16,952 nt of DNA. It comes from JALZUE01 sp051251725 (GTDB lineage: Bacteria; Pseudomonadota; Gammaproteobacteria; Enterobacterales; Alteromonadaceae). Of this stretch, positions 1-8,202 are shown one piece after another. How positions within the stretch are numbered: the stretch's first letter is position 1; each line of letters opens with the position of its first letter. Location: contig JBPOFN010000063.1 of NCBI GenBank assembly GCA_051251725.1, forward strand, positions 1 to 16,952, given 5' to 3'. Position numbers and translations under genes: made by a program. The notes beneath the pieces are model-generated. The model was not told the origin of the DNA. It saw only the letters and a list, made by a program, of their open reading frames with translations, and did no database searches.

Positions 1-110
1 AGCTTCAAGCAATTAAATTCAGCAGCGCCGCGATAAGGTGAATAACATCCGTATTATAACAGTAAACCCTATCAATAAATTAACCCGTTTTAATACGCAA
101 GTCTATGTTA

Positions 111-152
111 AAAATAATAAAAAAGCCGGTAAGAATTTCTTCTTGCCGGCTT
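111..152 (-). terminator. Rho-independent terminator of aspS
   Basis: A 13-bp stem pairs 123-135 with 140-152 around a 4-base loop, with one G-T wobble and a GC-rich core (GCCGG/CCGGC). On the minus strand the stem is followed at once by a T-rich run covering 122 down to 111. It lies about 70 bases past the aspS stop codon and is oriented to end aspS transcription. Confidence 0.85.
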
Positions 153-220
153 GTTGGTTATTTCATCAGGTGACATTTTTACTCAAATAACTCGAATAAA
201 CCCTAACGTAAATTACTCAG

Positions 221-1987
221 TTATTTTTCTTCTTCAACAATCGTTTGAATTCCTAACTCAGTTAACTGAGCTGGATTTGCTTTACCTGGTGCATTCGTTA
301 ATGGACAGGCCGCAGTTGTTGTTTTAGGGAATGCCATAACATCGCGAATTGAGCTAGTGCCCGTCATCAACATAACCAAGCGATCTAAACCAAAAGCTAA
401 ACCAGCATGTGGCGGCGCACCGTATTGTAAGGCTTCAAGTAAGAAGCCAAATTTCTCTTGCGCTTCTTCTTTTTCGATGCCTAATAAACGGAACACTTCA
501 GACTGCATAGCTTGATCATGGATTCGGACCGAACCACCACCTAATTCACAACCATTTAATACCATATCGTAGGCATCAGATAAGGCGCCAACAGGGTTTG
601 CTGCCAATTCTTCAGGTGTCATATTGCTTGGCGCTGTAAATGGGTGATGTAACGCATGTAAGCCGCCATCAACTTCTTCGAACATTGGGAAGTCAACAAC
701 CCAAAGCGGTTTCCAGTCGCTTGAATTTAAACCTAAGTCTTCACCGAGTTTTAAACGTAAAGCACCCAATGACTCAGTAACCACATTATAAGTATCAGAG
801 CCGAAGAAAATAATATCGCCTGTTTGGGCATTAACACGCGTTAATAATTGCTTAACCGCATCTTCTGATAAAAACTTCAAAATTGGCGACTGTAGCCCTT
901 CTAAACCAGCTTCAATGTCATTCACTTTTAACCAAGGCATGCCTTTGGCGCCGTAAATACCAACAAATTTAGTGTAATCGTCAATTTTCTTACGAGAAAG
1001 CTCTTTCGCTGCCCCTGGTACTTTTACCACCGCAACCCGGCCTTTTGCATCGTTTGCTGGCCCTGAAAACACTTTAAATTCTACGTCTTTTACGATATCG
1101 GCAATATCGACTAATTCTAATGGATTACGTAAATCAGGTTTGTCTGAACCAAAACGCGTCATCGCTTCTGAAAAAGGCATACGTGGGAAGTCACCCAAAT
1201 CCACGTTTAACATTTTTTGGAATAATTCACGGATCATCGTTTCAGCCACTGACATCACTTGCTCAGCAGATAAAAACGAGGTTTCAATATCTATTTGGGT
1301 AAATTCAGGTTGGCGATCGGCACGTAAGTCTTCATCACGGAAACATTTTACGATTTGATAATAACGCTCCATACCTGACATCATTAACAATTGTTTAAAT
1401 AACTGTGGTGATTGCGGTAACGCGAAGAATTTACCTTTATGGGTACGACTAGGCACTAAATAATCACGCGCACCTTCAGGAGTTGCAGCCGTAAGAATTG
1501 GCGTTTCAATATCTAAGAAACCTTGTGCCTCAAGCGAGGCTCGTACCGATGAAGTAACTTTTGCACGAAAACGTAAACGCTCCGTCATTTCCGGGCGACG
1601 AAGATCTAAATAGCGATATTTAAGACGATTCTCTTCTGAATTTTCTTGGTTTGAATCAAGTGGTAAAGGCGCTGCTTTATTTAAAATATTAAGCTCTAAC
1701 CCTAATACTTCAATACCGCCGGTTTTCATATCTTTATTAACTTGCCCTTGAGGGCGCGCTCTTACTTTACCTTTTATTTGTACACAAAATTCATTACGTA
1801 AAGCATTGGCCTGTTTTAATACCTCAGGTAAATCAGGATCATAAACAACTTGAACAAGACCTTCACGGTCACGTAAATCTAAAAAGATCACCGCGCCTAA
1901 ATCACGACGACGATTAACCCAACCACATAGAGTAACTTCTTGTCCGATGTGAGATTCATTGACCTCACCACAATAGAGTGTGCGCAT
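221..1987 (-). CDS. aspS: Aspartate--tRNA ligase (AspRS)
   Basis: Class II aminoacyl-tRNA synthetase that activates aspartate with ATP and charges tRNA-Asp in the cytoplasm. It has 588 residues, close to the roughly 590 of the E. coli enzyme, and begins with the family's typical MRTxYCG. An N-terminal OB-fold anticodon-binding domain (about 1-110) is followed by the catalytic core. Class II motif 2 is seen as FRDEDLRADRQPEFTQID (216-233) and motif 3 as GLAFGLDRL (529-537). The bacterial-type GAD insertion lies between them. The ATG at 1985-1987 has AAGG-type purine runs about nine bases upstream. It has its own candidate promoter in the 248-base gap before it and a strong terminator after it, so it is probably transcribed alone. 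The gene is intact and the assignment is secure. Confidence 0.98.
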   Translation of the reverse strand: MRTLYCGEVNESHIGQEVTLCGWVNRRRDLGAVIFLDLRDREGLVQVVYDPDLPEVLKQANALRNEFCVQIKGKVRARPQGQVNKDMKTGGIEVLGLELNILNKAAPLPLDSNQENSEENRLKYRYLDLRRPEMTERLRFRAKVTSSVRASLEAQGFLDIETPILTAATPEGARDYLVPSRTHKGKFFALPQSPQLFKQLLMMSGMERYYQIVKCFRDEDLRADRQPEFTQIDIETSFLSAEQVMSVAETMIRELFQKMLNVDLGDFPRMPFSEAMTRFGSDKPDLRNPLELVDIADIVKDVEFKVFSGPANDAKGRVAVVKVPGAAKELSRKKIDDYTKFVGIYGAKGMPWLKVNDIEAGLEGLQSPILKFLSEDAVKQLLTRVNAQTGDIIFFGSDTYNVVTESLGALRLKLGEDLGLNSSDWKPLWVVDFPMFEEVDGGLHALHHPFTAPSNMTPEELAANPVGALSDAYDMVLNGCELGGGSVRIHDQAMQSEVFRLLGIEKEEAQEKFGFLLEALQYGAPPHAGLAFGLDRLVMLMTGTSSIRDVMAFPKTTTAACPLTNAPGKANPAQLTELGIQTIVEEEK

Positions 1988-2127
1988 TTATTATTGCCTT
2001 ACCTTACTATTAAATTTCATGACTCGCTTTTAACAGCACCATCATTTTAAGATCATCAGCGCAAATACATAAATCAGTAAAATGCATTCGCCTAAGCTAT
2101 GATTAATTGTGTTTAAAAATGCTCGAC

Positions 2128-2155
2128 ATTATAAAGCAATACTAACTAAAGTCAC
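2128..2155 (-). promoter_or_regulatory. Candidate sigma-70 promoter of aspS
   Basis: On the minus strand, GTGACT (2150-2155, four of six consensus bases) is separated by 16 bases from a perfect TATAAT (2128-2133). Transcription starting about seven bases on would give a leader of roughly 130 bases before the aspS ATG. The leader is AT-rich and shows no obvious T-box or other known riboswitch. The long leader leaves room for a second, closer promoter that I cannot identify. Confidence 0.5.
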
Positions 2156-2234
2156 CTGTGATAAGTGAAGAATCTAAACGAATAGCAAATAAGTAGTAAT
2201 TGAAGGGCAATACATCAAGGTCAAAGTAATGAGG

Positions 2235-5105
2235 TTAATTAAATAAATAGTGATTTTTACCATGAGCTTTAACACGATACATTAAGGTATCAGCGACTTT
2301 TAGTAATTCTGTATCTGTATCACCGTCACTTGGAAAAGCAGAAATTCCGATACTACAGCTTACAGCAACGGTTGCCGCCGATAATTCAACCGGCTTACGA
2401 ATTACTTTTAACGCTTTTTCTGCAATAAACGCTGCTTCTTTTTTATCGTGCAAACCAGTTAATAACAGCACAAATTCATCGCCGCCAAATCGAGCAACGG
2501 TATCTGACTCACGCACGCATTTTTGTAAACGTTCGGTTAATTGCACCAATAACTCATCCCCGACATCATGACCATAATTATCGTTAATATGTTTAAAACC
2601 ATCTAAATCAATAAATAGTACGGCTAACGACAAGCTCTGACGTTTATGAAAGTTAATCGCTGAGTTGATGCGCTCGGTTAACAAGGTTCTATTGGCTAAA
2701 CCTGTTAATTCATCATGTGTAGCCATATGTTTCATTTTATCTTCGAGGACTTTACGGCGCTTAATTTCAAAATAAAGCCGGCGATTCCAAAAAATGATCA
2801 CGCCAATCACAATCAAGGTAAACACCCCTATTTGTATGGCAAGTTTGATAACAATGTTTTTTTCAAAACCTGTGGTGATTTCAATATTAAACCACTTATC
2901 TAAAATAGCTTTTTTTTCAAGTTCAGTAATTGAATTTAAAGCTTTATTCACAATGCTTAATAATTCAGGCCAATCTTTTCTGATGGCAATTTGCTCGGTA
3001 TCTTCTGCGATATTATCAACCACAGATAAGCCCATAGTGATCAAGCTTTCACGTTTTAATAATTCAGAGGCAGGCGCTAAAGAAGATATCATCGCGGAGA
3101 CCGCGCCTTGCTGCAGTAATTGATAAGCATCATCTAGGCTGTCAGCTTCAATTATTTCAATTTTTGGATGCGACTCTTTGATAATTTGCACAAGGTGCAG
3201 GCCAGATAACATCGCGACTTTTTTATTATAAAAATCTTTTAATACCGCTTTTTTACCTCCCGTAACCGGATGTAATAAGCCCCATGGCATATTCCAATAA
3301 CTGTCGCTAAAGTTTAAAAAACGGCGGCGCTCTGGAGTATCGGCGGTGCTGGTGATGACATCAACCTGGTTATCTTTAGCTGCTTGCAGTAGTGCTTTCC
3401 AATCGTTAAAAGCAATATACTTAAATTTAATGCCAATGCGCTGCTCAACCAGCTTAAAAAAATCAGGATTAATACCGTTAAAATTGCCAAATTGATCAAC
3501 CGTTTCCATTGGTGACCAATTAGATACCATACCGACTCGGATCTCTGGGTTGTTCACTAACCATTTTTTTTGCTTATTGTTTAACGCAATACGCAACGAT
3601 TTTTGTTCAAAAAAAGACAAATCCCCTTTCGGGTTTTTTAACCACTGTTTTTCTAAATCAACCAAGGCTTTGATGGGGATATTTTTAAAGCCGTCAATTA
3701 ACATTTCACTAAATTGCGGTTTGTTTTTACTCGCCATTAATGACAAGTTAATCGTCTCTAACTTATCCGTTAACCGATAAAACAACTGATTTAATTTAGC
3801 GCTCTCAAGTAATGAAGTGCCGATATGATATTCAGCGATAAATCCGTCTAACTTATCTTTGTTTGACGGCATTAATGCATCATTAAGATCGTTATAAACA
3901 TGAAATTCAATATCGCGATATGTTGTTAAAAACTTATTTAAATATGGCGCATTAGCTTGAATGGCGATGTTTTTTTTATTTAAATCATTAATATGTTTGA
4001 TGTTAGGTAAATCTGCCGAGATAAAAAACTGCAATCGACTTTCATATAAAGGATAAATAACGGTTAAATTATCCGCTAAGGTGCTACTGTCAAAAGACAA
4101 ATGCACATCAACTTCCTCATTTTTTAATTTATTAGTAATGGTGTTTTGAGCAACTTGTACCATCATCACTTCAACATTATTGTATTGTTCCCAAAGCTGC
4201 CAAATTGCTACGCTAAAACCATCGAGTATATCTTTATTGCGAGTGATATAGGGCGGCATAAACTCATTAAAGGCAACAACAATTTGCTCCCGTGGCGCTT
4301 TCACACCTAACCACTTTTCTTTTAACGAAGCTTTGCTCTGCTCAGGTAATAACCAGGCCTGATTAAAAGCATCTCCTGAAAGTGCTTTATTATTGATGAC
4401 AATTTGATTGAGCACACTTTGATAAACCACTTGCTTAAAAGCCGGAAATAACGAATTTAGCGCAAGATGATGCTGAAATTCTTGTCGCTGCACGGCCAAG
4501 TCAACAAAAGCAAAAATTTCTTCATCTAACGCTGCTTGATATAAATTTTGTACTTGTGTAAAAAGTTTTAATGTTAGTTCAGGGTGATAGTTTACTAACA
4601 GTTGATGCTGGTAAGAATTGGCTAGCACGCCGACAGCATAAGGACTCAACTGACTAATATCATTGACAGCCGTTAAGTTTTTACTGACATTAATTTTTAA
4701 ATCAATCACTAAGCTATTTTGTAGATTTGGCTCAGTGTCATCAATTTGCTGAATAGGAACGATGGCAGAGGTGAGATCAATTTTGGCAGTGCTATTATTA
4801 GCTTGGGCAGATAGAGACGTACTTTTAGTATTAACAAACTGCAAGGACACTTTCGATGTTTGTGCCCATAATTGCCAATAATCAATTAATAAGCCCTGCA
4901 ACTGACCTTGTTCGTCAATAAAGTGAAAAGGTGATTGATCAGGCGAGATGCCAACGCTTAAGTTCGTAGGTAAATTAGCTGTAATTTGAGTCGCTAAGGT
5001 CTCAGATAAAGATTCAGCCGCATAGAGAGTCGGTTTTTGCAGCGTTAAAATTGCCAACAAACAGAGAATATTACAACAACGTTTAAATAATCGGCTATTA
5101 ATCAT
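2235..5105 (-). CDS. Membrane diguanylate cyclase with three periplasmic substrate-binding-like domains
   Basis: Predicted to make cyclic di-GMP from two GTP in response to a periplasmic ligand. The 956 residues begin with a signal peptide or anchor (about 8-29). Three bacterial family-3 solute-binding-like modules follow, at about 46-267, 274-491 and 521-740, each ending in a similar helix (LKEKWLG, LEKQWLK, LDKWFN). The third is the most canonical, with an Arg-rich ligand-site segment TADTPERRRFLNFS (587-600). One transmembrane helix (about 751-773) leads to the cytoplasmic GGDEF domain. That domain has DELTGLANR at 798-806, FIDLDGFK at 831-838 and an intact GGDEF at 874-878. An RxxD inhibitory site (RESD, 865-868) sits five residues before GGDEF, so product inhibition is expected. 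No EAL domain is present. The ligand is unknown. Purines (GAGAAAG) upstream of the ATG form only a weak ribosome site. Confidence 0.9.
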   Translation of the reverse strand: MINSRLFKRCCNILCLLAILTLQKPTLYAAESLSETLATQITANLPTNLSVGISPDQSPFHFIDEQGQLQGLLIDYWQLWAQTSKVSLQFVNTKSTSLSAQANNSTAKIDLTSAIVPIQQIDDTEPNLQNSLVIDLKINVSKNLTAVNDISQLSPYAVGVLANSYQHQLLVNYHPELTLKLFTQVQNLYQAALDEEIFAFVDLAVQRQEFQHHLALNSLFPAFKQVVYQSVLNQIVINNKALSGDAFNQAWLLPEQSKASLKEKWLGVKAPREQIVVAFNEFMPPYITRNKDILDGFSVAIWQLWEQYNNVEVMMVQVAQNTITNKLKNEEVDVHLSFDSSTLADNLTVIYPLYESRLQFFISADLPNIKHINDLNKKNIAIQANAPYLNKFLTTYRDIEFHVYNDLNDALMPSNKDKLDGFIAEYHIGTSLLESAKLNQLFYRLTDKLETINLSLMASKNKPQFSEMLIDGFKNIPIKALVDLEKQWLKNPKGDLSFFEQKSLRIALNNKQKKWLVNNPEIRVGMVSNWSPMETVDQFGNFNGINPDFFKLVEQRIGIKFKYIAFNDWKALLQAAKDNQVDVITSTADTPERRRFLNFSDSYWNMPWGLLHPVTGGKKAVLKDFYNKKVAMLSGLHLVQIIKESHPKIEIIEADSLDDAYQLLQQGAVSAMISSLAPASELLKRESLITMGLSVVDNIAEDTEQIAIRKDWPELLSIVNKALNSITELEKKAILDKWFNIEITTGFEKNIVIKLAIQIGVFTLIVIGVIIFWNRRLYFEIKRRKVLEDKMKHMATHDELTGLANRTLLTERINSAINFHKRQSLSLAVLFIDLDGFKHINDNYGHDVGDELLVQLTERLQKCVRESDTVARFGGDEFVLLLTGLHDKKEAAFIAEKALKVIRKPVELSAATVAVSCSIGISAFPSDGDTDTELLKVADTLMYRVKAHGKNHYLFN

Positions 5106-5150
5106 TAAGCTTTCTCATTACCAATACTTTTCGCTTTTTTTTTAAACATA

Positions 5151-5167
5151 TATTTGTTAAACAAATA
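5151..5167. promoter_or_regulatory. Perfect 8-1-8 palindrome in the divergent cyclase/cmoA spacer
   Basis: TATTTGTT-A-AACAAATA is a perfect inverted repeat centred at 5159, about 46 bases upstream of the cyclase ATG and about 155 upstream of cmoA. Its place next to the cyclase start fits an operator for a dimeric regulator, but AT-rich spacers produce palindromes by chance and no regulator gene is adjacent. Confidence 0.3.
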
Positions 5168-5263
5168 GTTATCTATATTACAAGTTAGATGACAATAGCA
5201 ATAACAGCAACATCACACTGCCTATCTATCTTAAATTATTTTCTATTAATTCACAGAGAAAAC

Positions 5264-5291
5264 TTCATATGCGTGCAAAATAAGTTAAAAT
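5264..5291 (+). promoter_or_regulatory. Candidate promoter of cmoA-cmoB
   Basis: TTCATA (5264-5269, four of six consensus bases) and TAAAAT (5286-5291, five of six) are 16 bases apart. The predicted start near 5298 leaves a leader of about 24 bases before the cmoA ATG at 5322. No clear Shine-Dalgarno sequence is seen in that leader. Confidence 0.4.
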
Positions 5292-5321
5292 AGCGCCAAC
5301 CTTTTTTAATTGATTTATCGT

Positions 5322-6056
5322 ATGCAACCCACTGATACAGACCTGATCTATTCAAATCCTCACAGCCAAGTTAAAGATTTTAAATTTGACGCACAAGTGG
5401 TGGAAGTTTTTCCTGATATGATTTCGCGCTCGGTGCCCGGTTATAATACGATCATCGATACCATCGGCAGATTAAGTCGAGACTACGTAAAAGATAATAC
5501 CTACGTTTACGATTTAGGCTGTTCATTAGGCGCGGCAACGTCGGCAATGCGTAAAGCAATAACCGCAAAAAATTGTAAAATTATCGGAATTGATAACTCT
5601 CCCGCCATGGTTGAACGCTGTAAAATGCATGTACAAGCGTTTAAAGGTTTGAGCGAGGTTGAAATTATTGAAGCCGATATTATGCAGCTTGAATTTCAAC
5701 CTGCGTCAATGATGGTGCTTAACTTTACCTTACAGTTTATTGAACCCGACCAGCGCCAATTATTATTAAATAAAGTGGCTAATAGTATCGAAAAAGGTGG
5801 CATTTTAGTGCTATCAGAAAAAGTTGCCCAAGTTGATGATGTTTGCCAGCAAGCGGTTACTAATCTGCATTTAGATTTTAAGCGAGCCAATGGTTATAGC
5901 GAATTAGAAATTGCGCAAAAACGTACGGCGCTAGAAAACGTCATGAAAACTGACGCCCTAGAAACACAAATTAACCGCTTAAAACAAGCGGGTTTTAGCC
6001 ATGTTACCGCCTGGTTTCAATGTTTTAACTTCACTTCTTTGATTGCGATAAAATAA
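5322..6056 (+). CDS. cmoA: Carboxy-S-adenosyl-L-methionine synthase CmoA
   Basis: Makes carboxy-SAM (Cx-SAM) from SAM and prephenate, the donor CmoB uses for the tRNA wobble base 5-oxyacetyluridine. Seen in the sequence: VFPDMISRSVPGY near the N-terminus, the SAM-binding loop YDLGCSLGAATSAMRKAI, the acidic strand GIDNSPAMVERC, NFTLQFIEP, and the family signature FKRANGYSELEIAQKR. In that signature the last Arg should match the carboxylate-binding Arg199 of E. coli CmoA. I chose the ATG at 5322 (244 residues), which is only two residues longer before VFPDM than E. coli. An in-frame TTG at 5310 would add four residues, and neither start has a good ribosome site. The stop codon shares one base with the cmoB ATG, so the two are coupled. 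Confidence 0.96.
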   Translation: MQPTDTDLIYSNPHSQVKDFKFDAQVVEVFPDMISRSVPGYNTIIDTIGRLSRDYVKDNTYVYDLGCSLGAATSAMRKAITAKNCKIIGIDNSPAMVERCKMHVQAFKGLSEVEIIEADIMQLEFQPASMMVLNFTLQFIEPDQRQLLLNKVANSIEKGGILVLSEKVAQVDDVCQQAVTNLHLDFKRANGYSELEIAQKRTALENVMKTDALETQINRLKQAGFSHVTAWFQCFNFTSLIAIK

Positions 6057-7018
6057 TGAATTTTAATAGTTTTTACCAGCAAATCGCCAGTAACCGGTTA
6101 GCGCCTTGGCTTAATACGTTACCTGCGCAGCTAACACAGTGGGATCAACAACACTTACACGGTGAGTTTTTACAGTGGCAAAAAGCCATTGATTTATTAC
6201 CCGACACCACAAGTGAACATCTTGATCTGTTGCACTCAGTGACTTATGGCCAAGCCAATGAGTTATCAGAAGGTGAAATTAAAAAGTTAACGCATTTATT
6301 AATGAAGCTAAAACCTTGGCGTAAAGGCCCGTTTCATTTACACGGTTTACACATAGATACTGAATGGCGCTCAGATTTTAAATGGGATCGCTTATTGCCT
6401 TATATTAGCGATTTAAAAAACCGTTACGTATTAGATATTGGCTGTGGTAGTGGTTATCACTTATGGCGAATGCGTGGTGCTGGCGCTAAATTTGTTGTGG
6501 GTGTTGATCCAACCCAACTATTTTTGATGCAATTCCAAGCTATTCAGCATTTTATTAAAGACCCGCAAGTTAATCTTCTCCCTTTAGGGGTTGAACAACT
6601 GCCTGAACTTAATGCTTTTGATACCGTATTTTCGATGGGCGTGCTTTATCATCGCCGTTCACCTATCGATTTTTTATATCAACTAAAATCGCAATTAGCC
6701 CAAGGTGGTGAGTTAGTCTTAGAAACCTTAATTGTTGATGGTGATGTCAATACCGTACTTGTGCCTGGTGAGCGATATGCCAAAATGCGTAATGTCTGGT
6801 TTTTACCAAGTGGTTTAGCGATGTGCGCATGGCTTGAACGCTGTGGTTTTAAAAACGTGCGTTGGGTAAATACCGACACCACCGCTTTTGAAGAGCAGCG
6901 TAAAACCGATTGGCTCGATAATGAATCGTTACAAGACTTTTTAGACCCTACTGATAGCAGCAAAACTATTGAAGGTTACCCAGCGCCTAAACGCGCGATA
7001 TTTATCGCTAATAAATAA
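6056..7018 (+). CDS. cmoB: tRNA U34 carboxymethyltransferase CmoB
   Basis: Transfers the carboxymethyl group of Cx-SAM to 5-hydroxyuridine-34, giving cmo5U in tRNAs that read four-codon boxes. It has 320 residues against 323 in E. coli. The SAM-binding core is LDIGCGSGYHLWRMRGAGA (126-144), followed by VGVDPTQLF (148-156). The residues known to hold Cx-SAM in E. coli (Lys91, Trp105, Tyr200, Arg315) have clear counterparts: Lys90 in KPWRKGPF, Trp104 in IDTEWRSD, Tyr198 in MGVLYHRRSP and Arg313 in PAPKRAIF. The ATG overlaps the final base of the cmoA stop (TAATG), which implies translational coupling and a shared transcript. The gene is intact and converges with the interrupted solute-binding gene. 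Confidence 0.97.
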   Translation: MNFNSFYQQIASNRLAPWLNTLPAQLTQWDQQHLHGEFLQWQKAIDLLPDTTSEHLDLLHSVTYGQANELSEGEIKKLTHLLMKLKPWRKGPFHLHGLHIDTEWRSDFKWDRLLPYISDLKNRYVLDIGCGSGYHLWRMRGAGAKFVVGVDPTQLFLMQFQAIQHFIKDPQVNLLPLGVEQLPELNAFDTVFSMGVLYHRRSPIDFLYQLKSQLAQGGELVLETLIVDGDVNTVLVPGERYAKMRNVWFLPSGLAMCAWLERCGFKNVRWVNTDTTAFEEQRKTDWLDNESLQDFLDPTDSSKTIEGYPAPKRAIFIANK

Positions 7019-7100
7019 TCTAACGAGCTACTAATCTCTGAGATAGTTATTATTTTCTTAGTTAGTTGCTTACTTTCATTAAGCTGGGAAGTTTCAAATA

Positions 7101-7132
7101 GCTAAGACACACTTAGCTAAGCGTGTCTTAGC
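7101..7132. terminator. Inverted repeat between convergent genes, possible terminator
   Basis: Two 16-base arms (7101-7116 and 7117-7132) are complementary except for one A/C mismatch, so a long hairpin can form on either strand. It begins directly after the stop codon of the minus-strand solute-binding gene and lies 82 bases past cmoB. Neither side has a proper T-run, so it is either a weak or factor-assisted bidirectional terminator or an RNA-end-protecting hairpin. Confidence 0.5.
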
Positions 7133-8053
7133 TTAGCCATGATATTTTGTCAACGTCGTTTGATAACTACCTTGGTGCTTAATACATTCGAGTCCTAGCT
7201 CAAAATCCTGCCGTAATTTTTTTGATTTAAAACCAACCGAATAATCTTTTTTATCAAAAAGCGGGTGAATAATAACTGCTTTTTGATATATCGCTTGCTG
7301 ATGAGTCTTAATAAAGTATTTTAAAATATTAATATCTAAAATAATCACTTCAACACTGCGTTCATAAAGCATTTCAATTTGCTGGTTTTGCTCTGAAATC
7401 TCACGATATTCAATCGCCCCATCAACCGCATCACGGTATTCTTGCTGTAAAAACTTTTTCGCATTCTAAAAAGCAGCGACTGACATCAAGGTTAAATCAT
7501 CAAACTTATTAATCGTTAAATGATTATCTGCCAGCGAAACTGCCACATTTTGATAACTAATATAGGGCGTTGATAAATAAATACCTGGATAGGAAAAGTC
7601 GTTCGGTAAAGTGATCATTCCGTCAGCGTAAGATGATTTTAAGCGGCTAATATTCCGCCCTAACGGCATATTAATAAAATCAACTTTGCCGTGATTTTCA
7701 CTGTTATTTTCACAAGTAAATGCCAGTTGAATAAGATCTAACTGTAAACCTGTTTGTCCGTCTTCAAGAATATAAGGCGGCTTAGGCAAACCGGTTAAAA
7801 AGCTGAGCTTATTAACTGATTTTTTTCCGATAATAGCTGAGCTATTTGTCTGCTGGAACTTAGTGTATTGATGATTAGTACTTTGAAGCTTAGCACTTTG
7901 GACATTAGTTTTTTGAACATTAGAACGGGGTAAAGTCGGGGCTTGAATATTACTTTTATTAAGTTGAGTATTTTGTACAACACTGCGGGAATTAAAAGCG
8001 AGTAATAACAGCGATAAAGTGCACGACCTTGCCACCAGTTTAATTTTTTCCAT
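7133..8053 (-). pseudogene. Periplasmic solute-binding protein (family 3-like) interrupted by an in-frame TAG
   Basis: Reading from the ATG at 8051-8053, 195 codons lead to TAG at 7466-7468. The same frame then stays open for 110 more codons to TAA at 7133-7135, so the whole gene would encode 306 residues counting the TAG position. The first part has a signal peptide (about 1-24), a Gln/Asn/Ser-rich segment with five-residue periodicity (28-72) and the first lobe of a solute-binding domain (from about LTGLPKPPYI). The part after the stop reads NAKKFLQQEYRDAV and onward to the C-terminal lobe, as expected of the family. From what I know of these proteins, the residue before NA is often Gln (AFQNA), so one C-to-T change of CAG to TAG would explain the break. 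No frameshift is seen. No Shine-Dalgarno sequence is evident. Without readthrough the product is probably non-functional. The ligand is unknown. Confidence 0.85.
7838..7972 (-). repeat. Degenerate 15-bp coding repeat (pentapeptide periodicity)
   Basis: Residues 28-72 of the interrupted solute-binding protein fall into nine five-residue units. Six of these end in Gln: KSNIQ, RSNVQ, KTNVQ, SAKLQ, STNHQ and YTKFQ. At DNA level this is a diverged tandem array of about 15 bp per unit. It lies between the signal peptide and the binding domain, where most relatives have only a short linker. Confidence 0.6.
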
Positions 8054-8190
8054 TTAACTATAATGTTCCATCAACAATCAGTCATGACTAAGCCGACAAT
8101 AATATAGAAGATCGTAGCAAACAAAAGTAAAACCTGTTACAAATTAACTAACCGCTTGATGTTTATTCATATTGTGTTTATTTAGTAAAT

Positions 8191-8196
8191 AGGAAG
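8191..8196 (+). promoter_or_regulatory. Ribosome binding site that fixes a TTG start
   Basis: AGGAAG lies six bases before the TTG at 8203-8205. It is the best Shine-Dalgarno match in this spacer. The next in-frame ATG is 13 codons in and would remove the conserved VWHERRLPQ start, so the TTG is the likely initiator. Confidence 0.7.
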
Positions 8197-8202
8197 ACTC
8201 TT

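Noticed and set aside
53..58. Perfect TATAAT on the minus strand near the left edge
   Set aside because: No acceptable -35 element lies 15-19 bases upstream and the transcript would leave the window at once, so a promoter for the next gene cannot be supported.
6679..6963. Open frame of 94 codons on the minus strand
   Set aside because: It lies entirely antisense to conserved cmoB sequence, which is clearly the coding strand.
8156..8184. Possible promoter TTGATG and TATTTA 17 bases apart before the dGTPase gene
   Set aside because: The -10 element matches only three of six consensus bases, not enough in AT-rich DNA.
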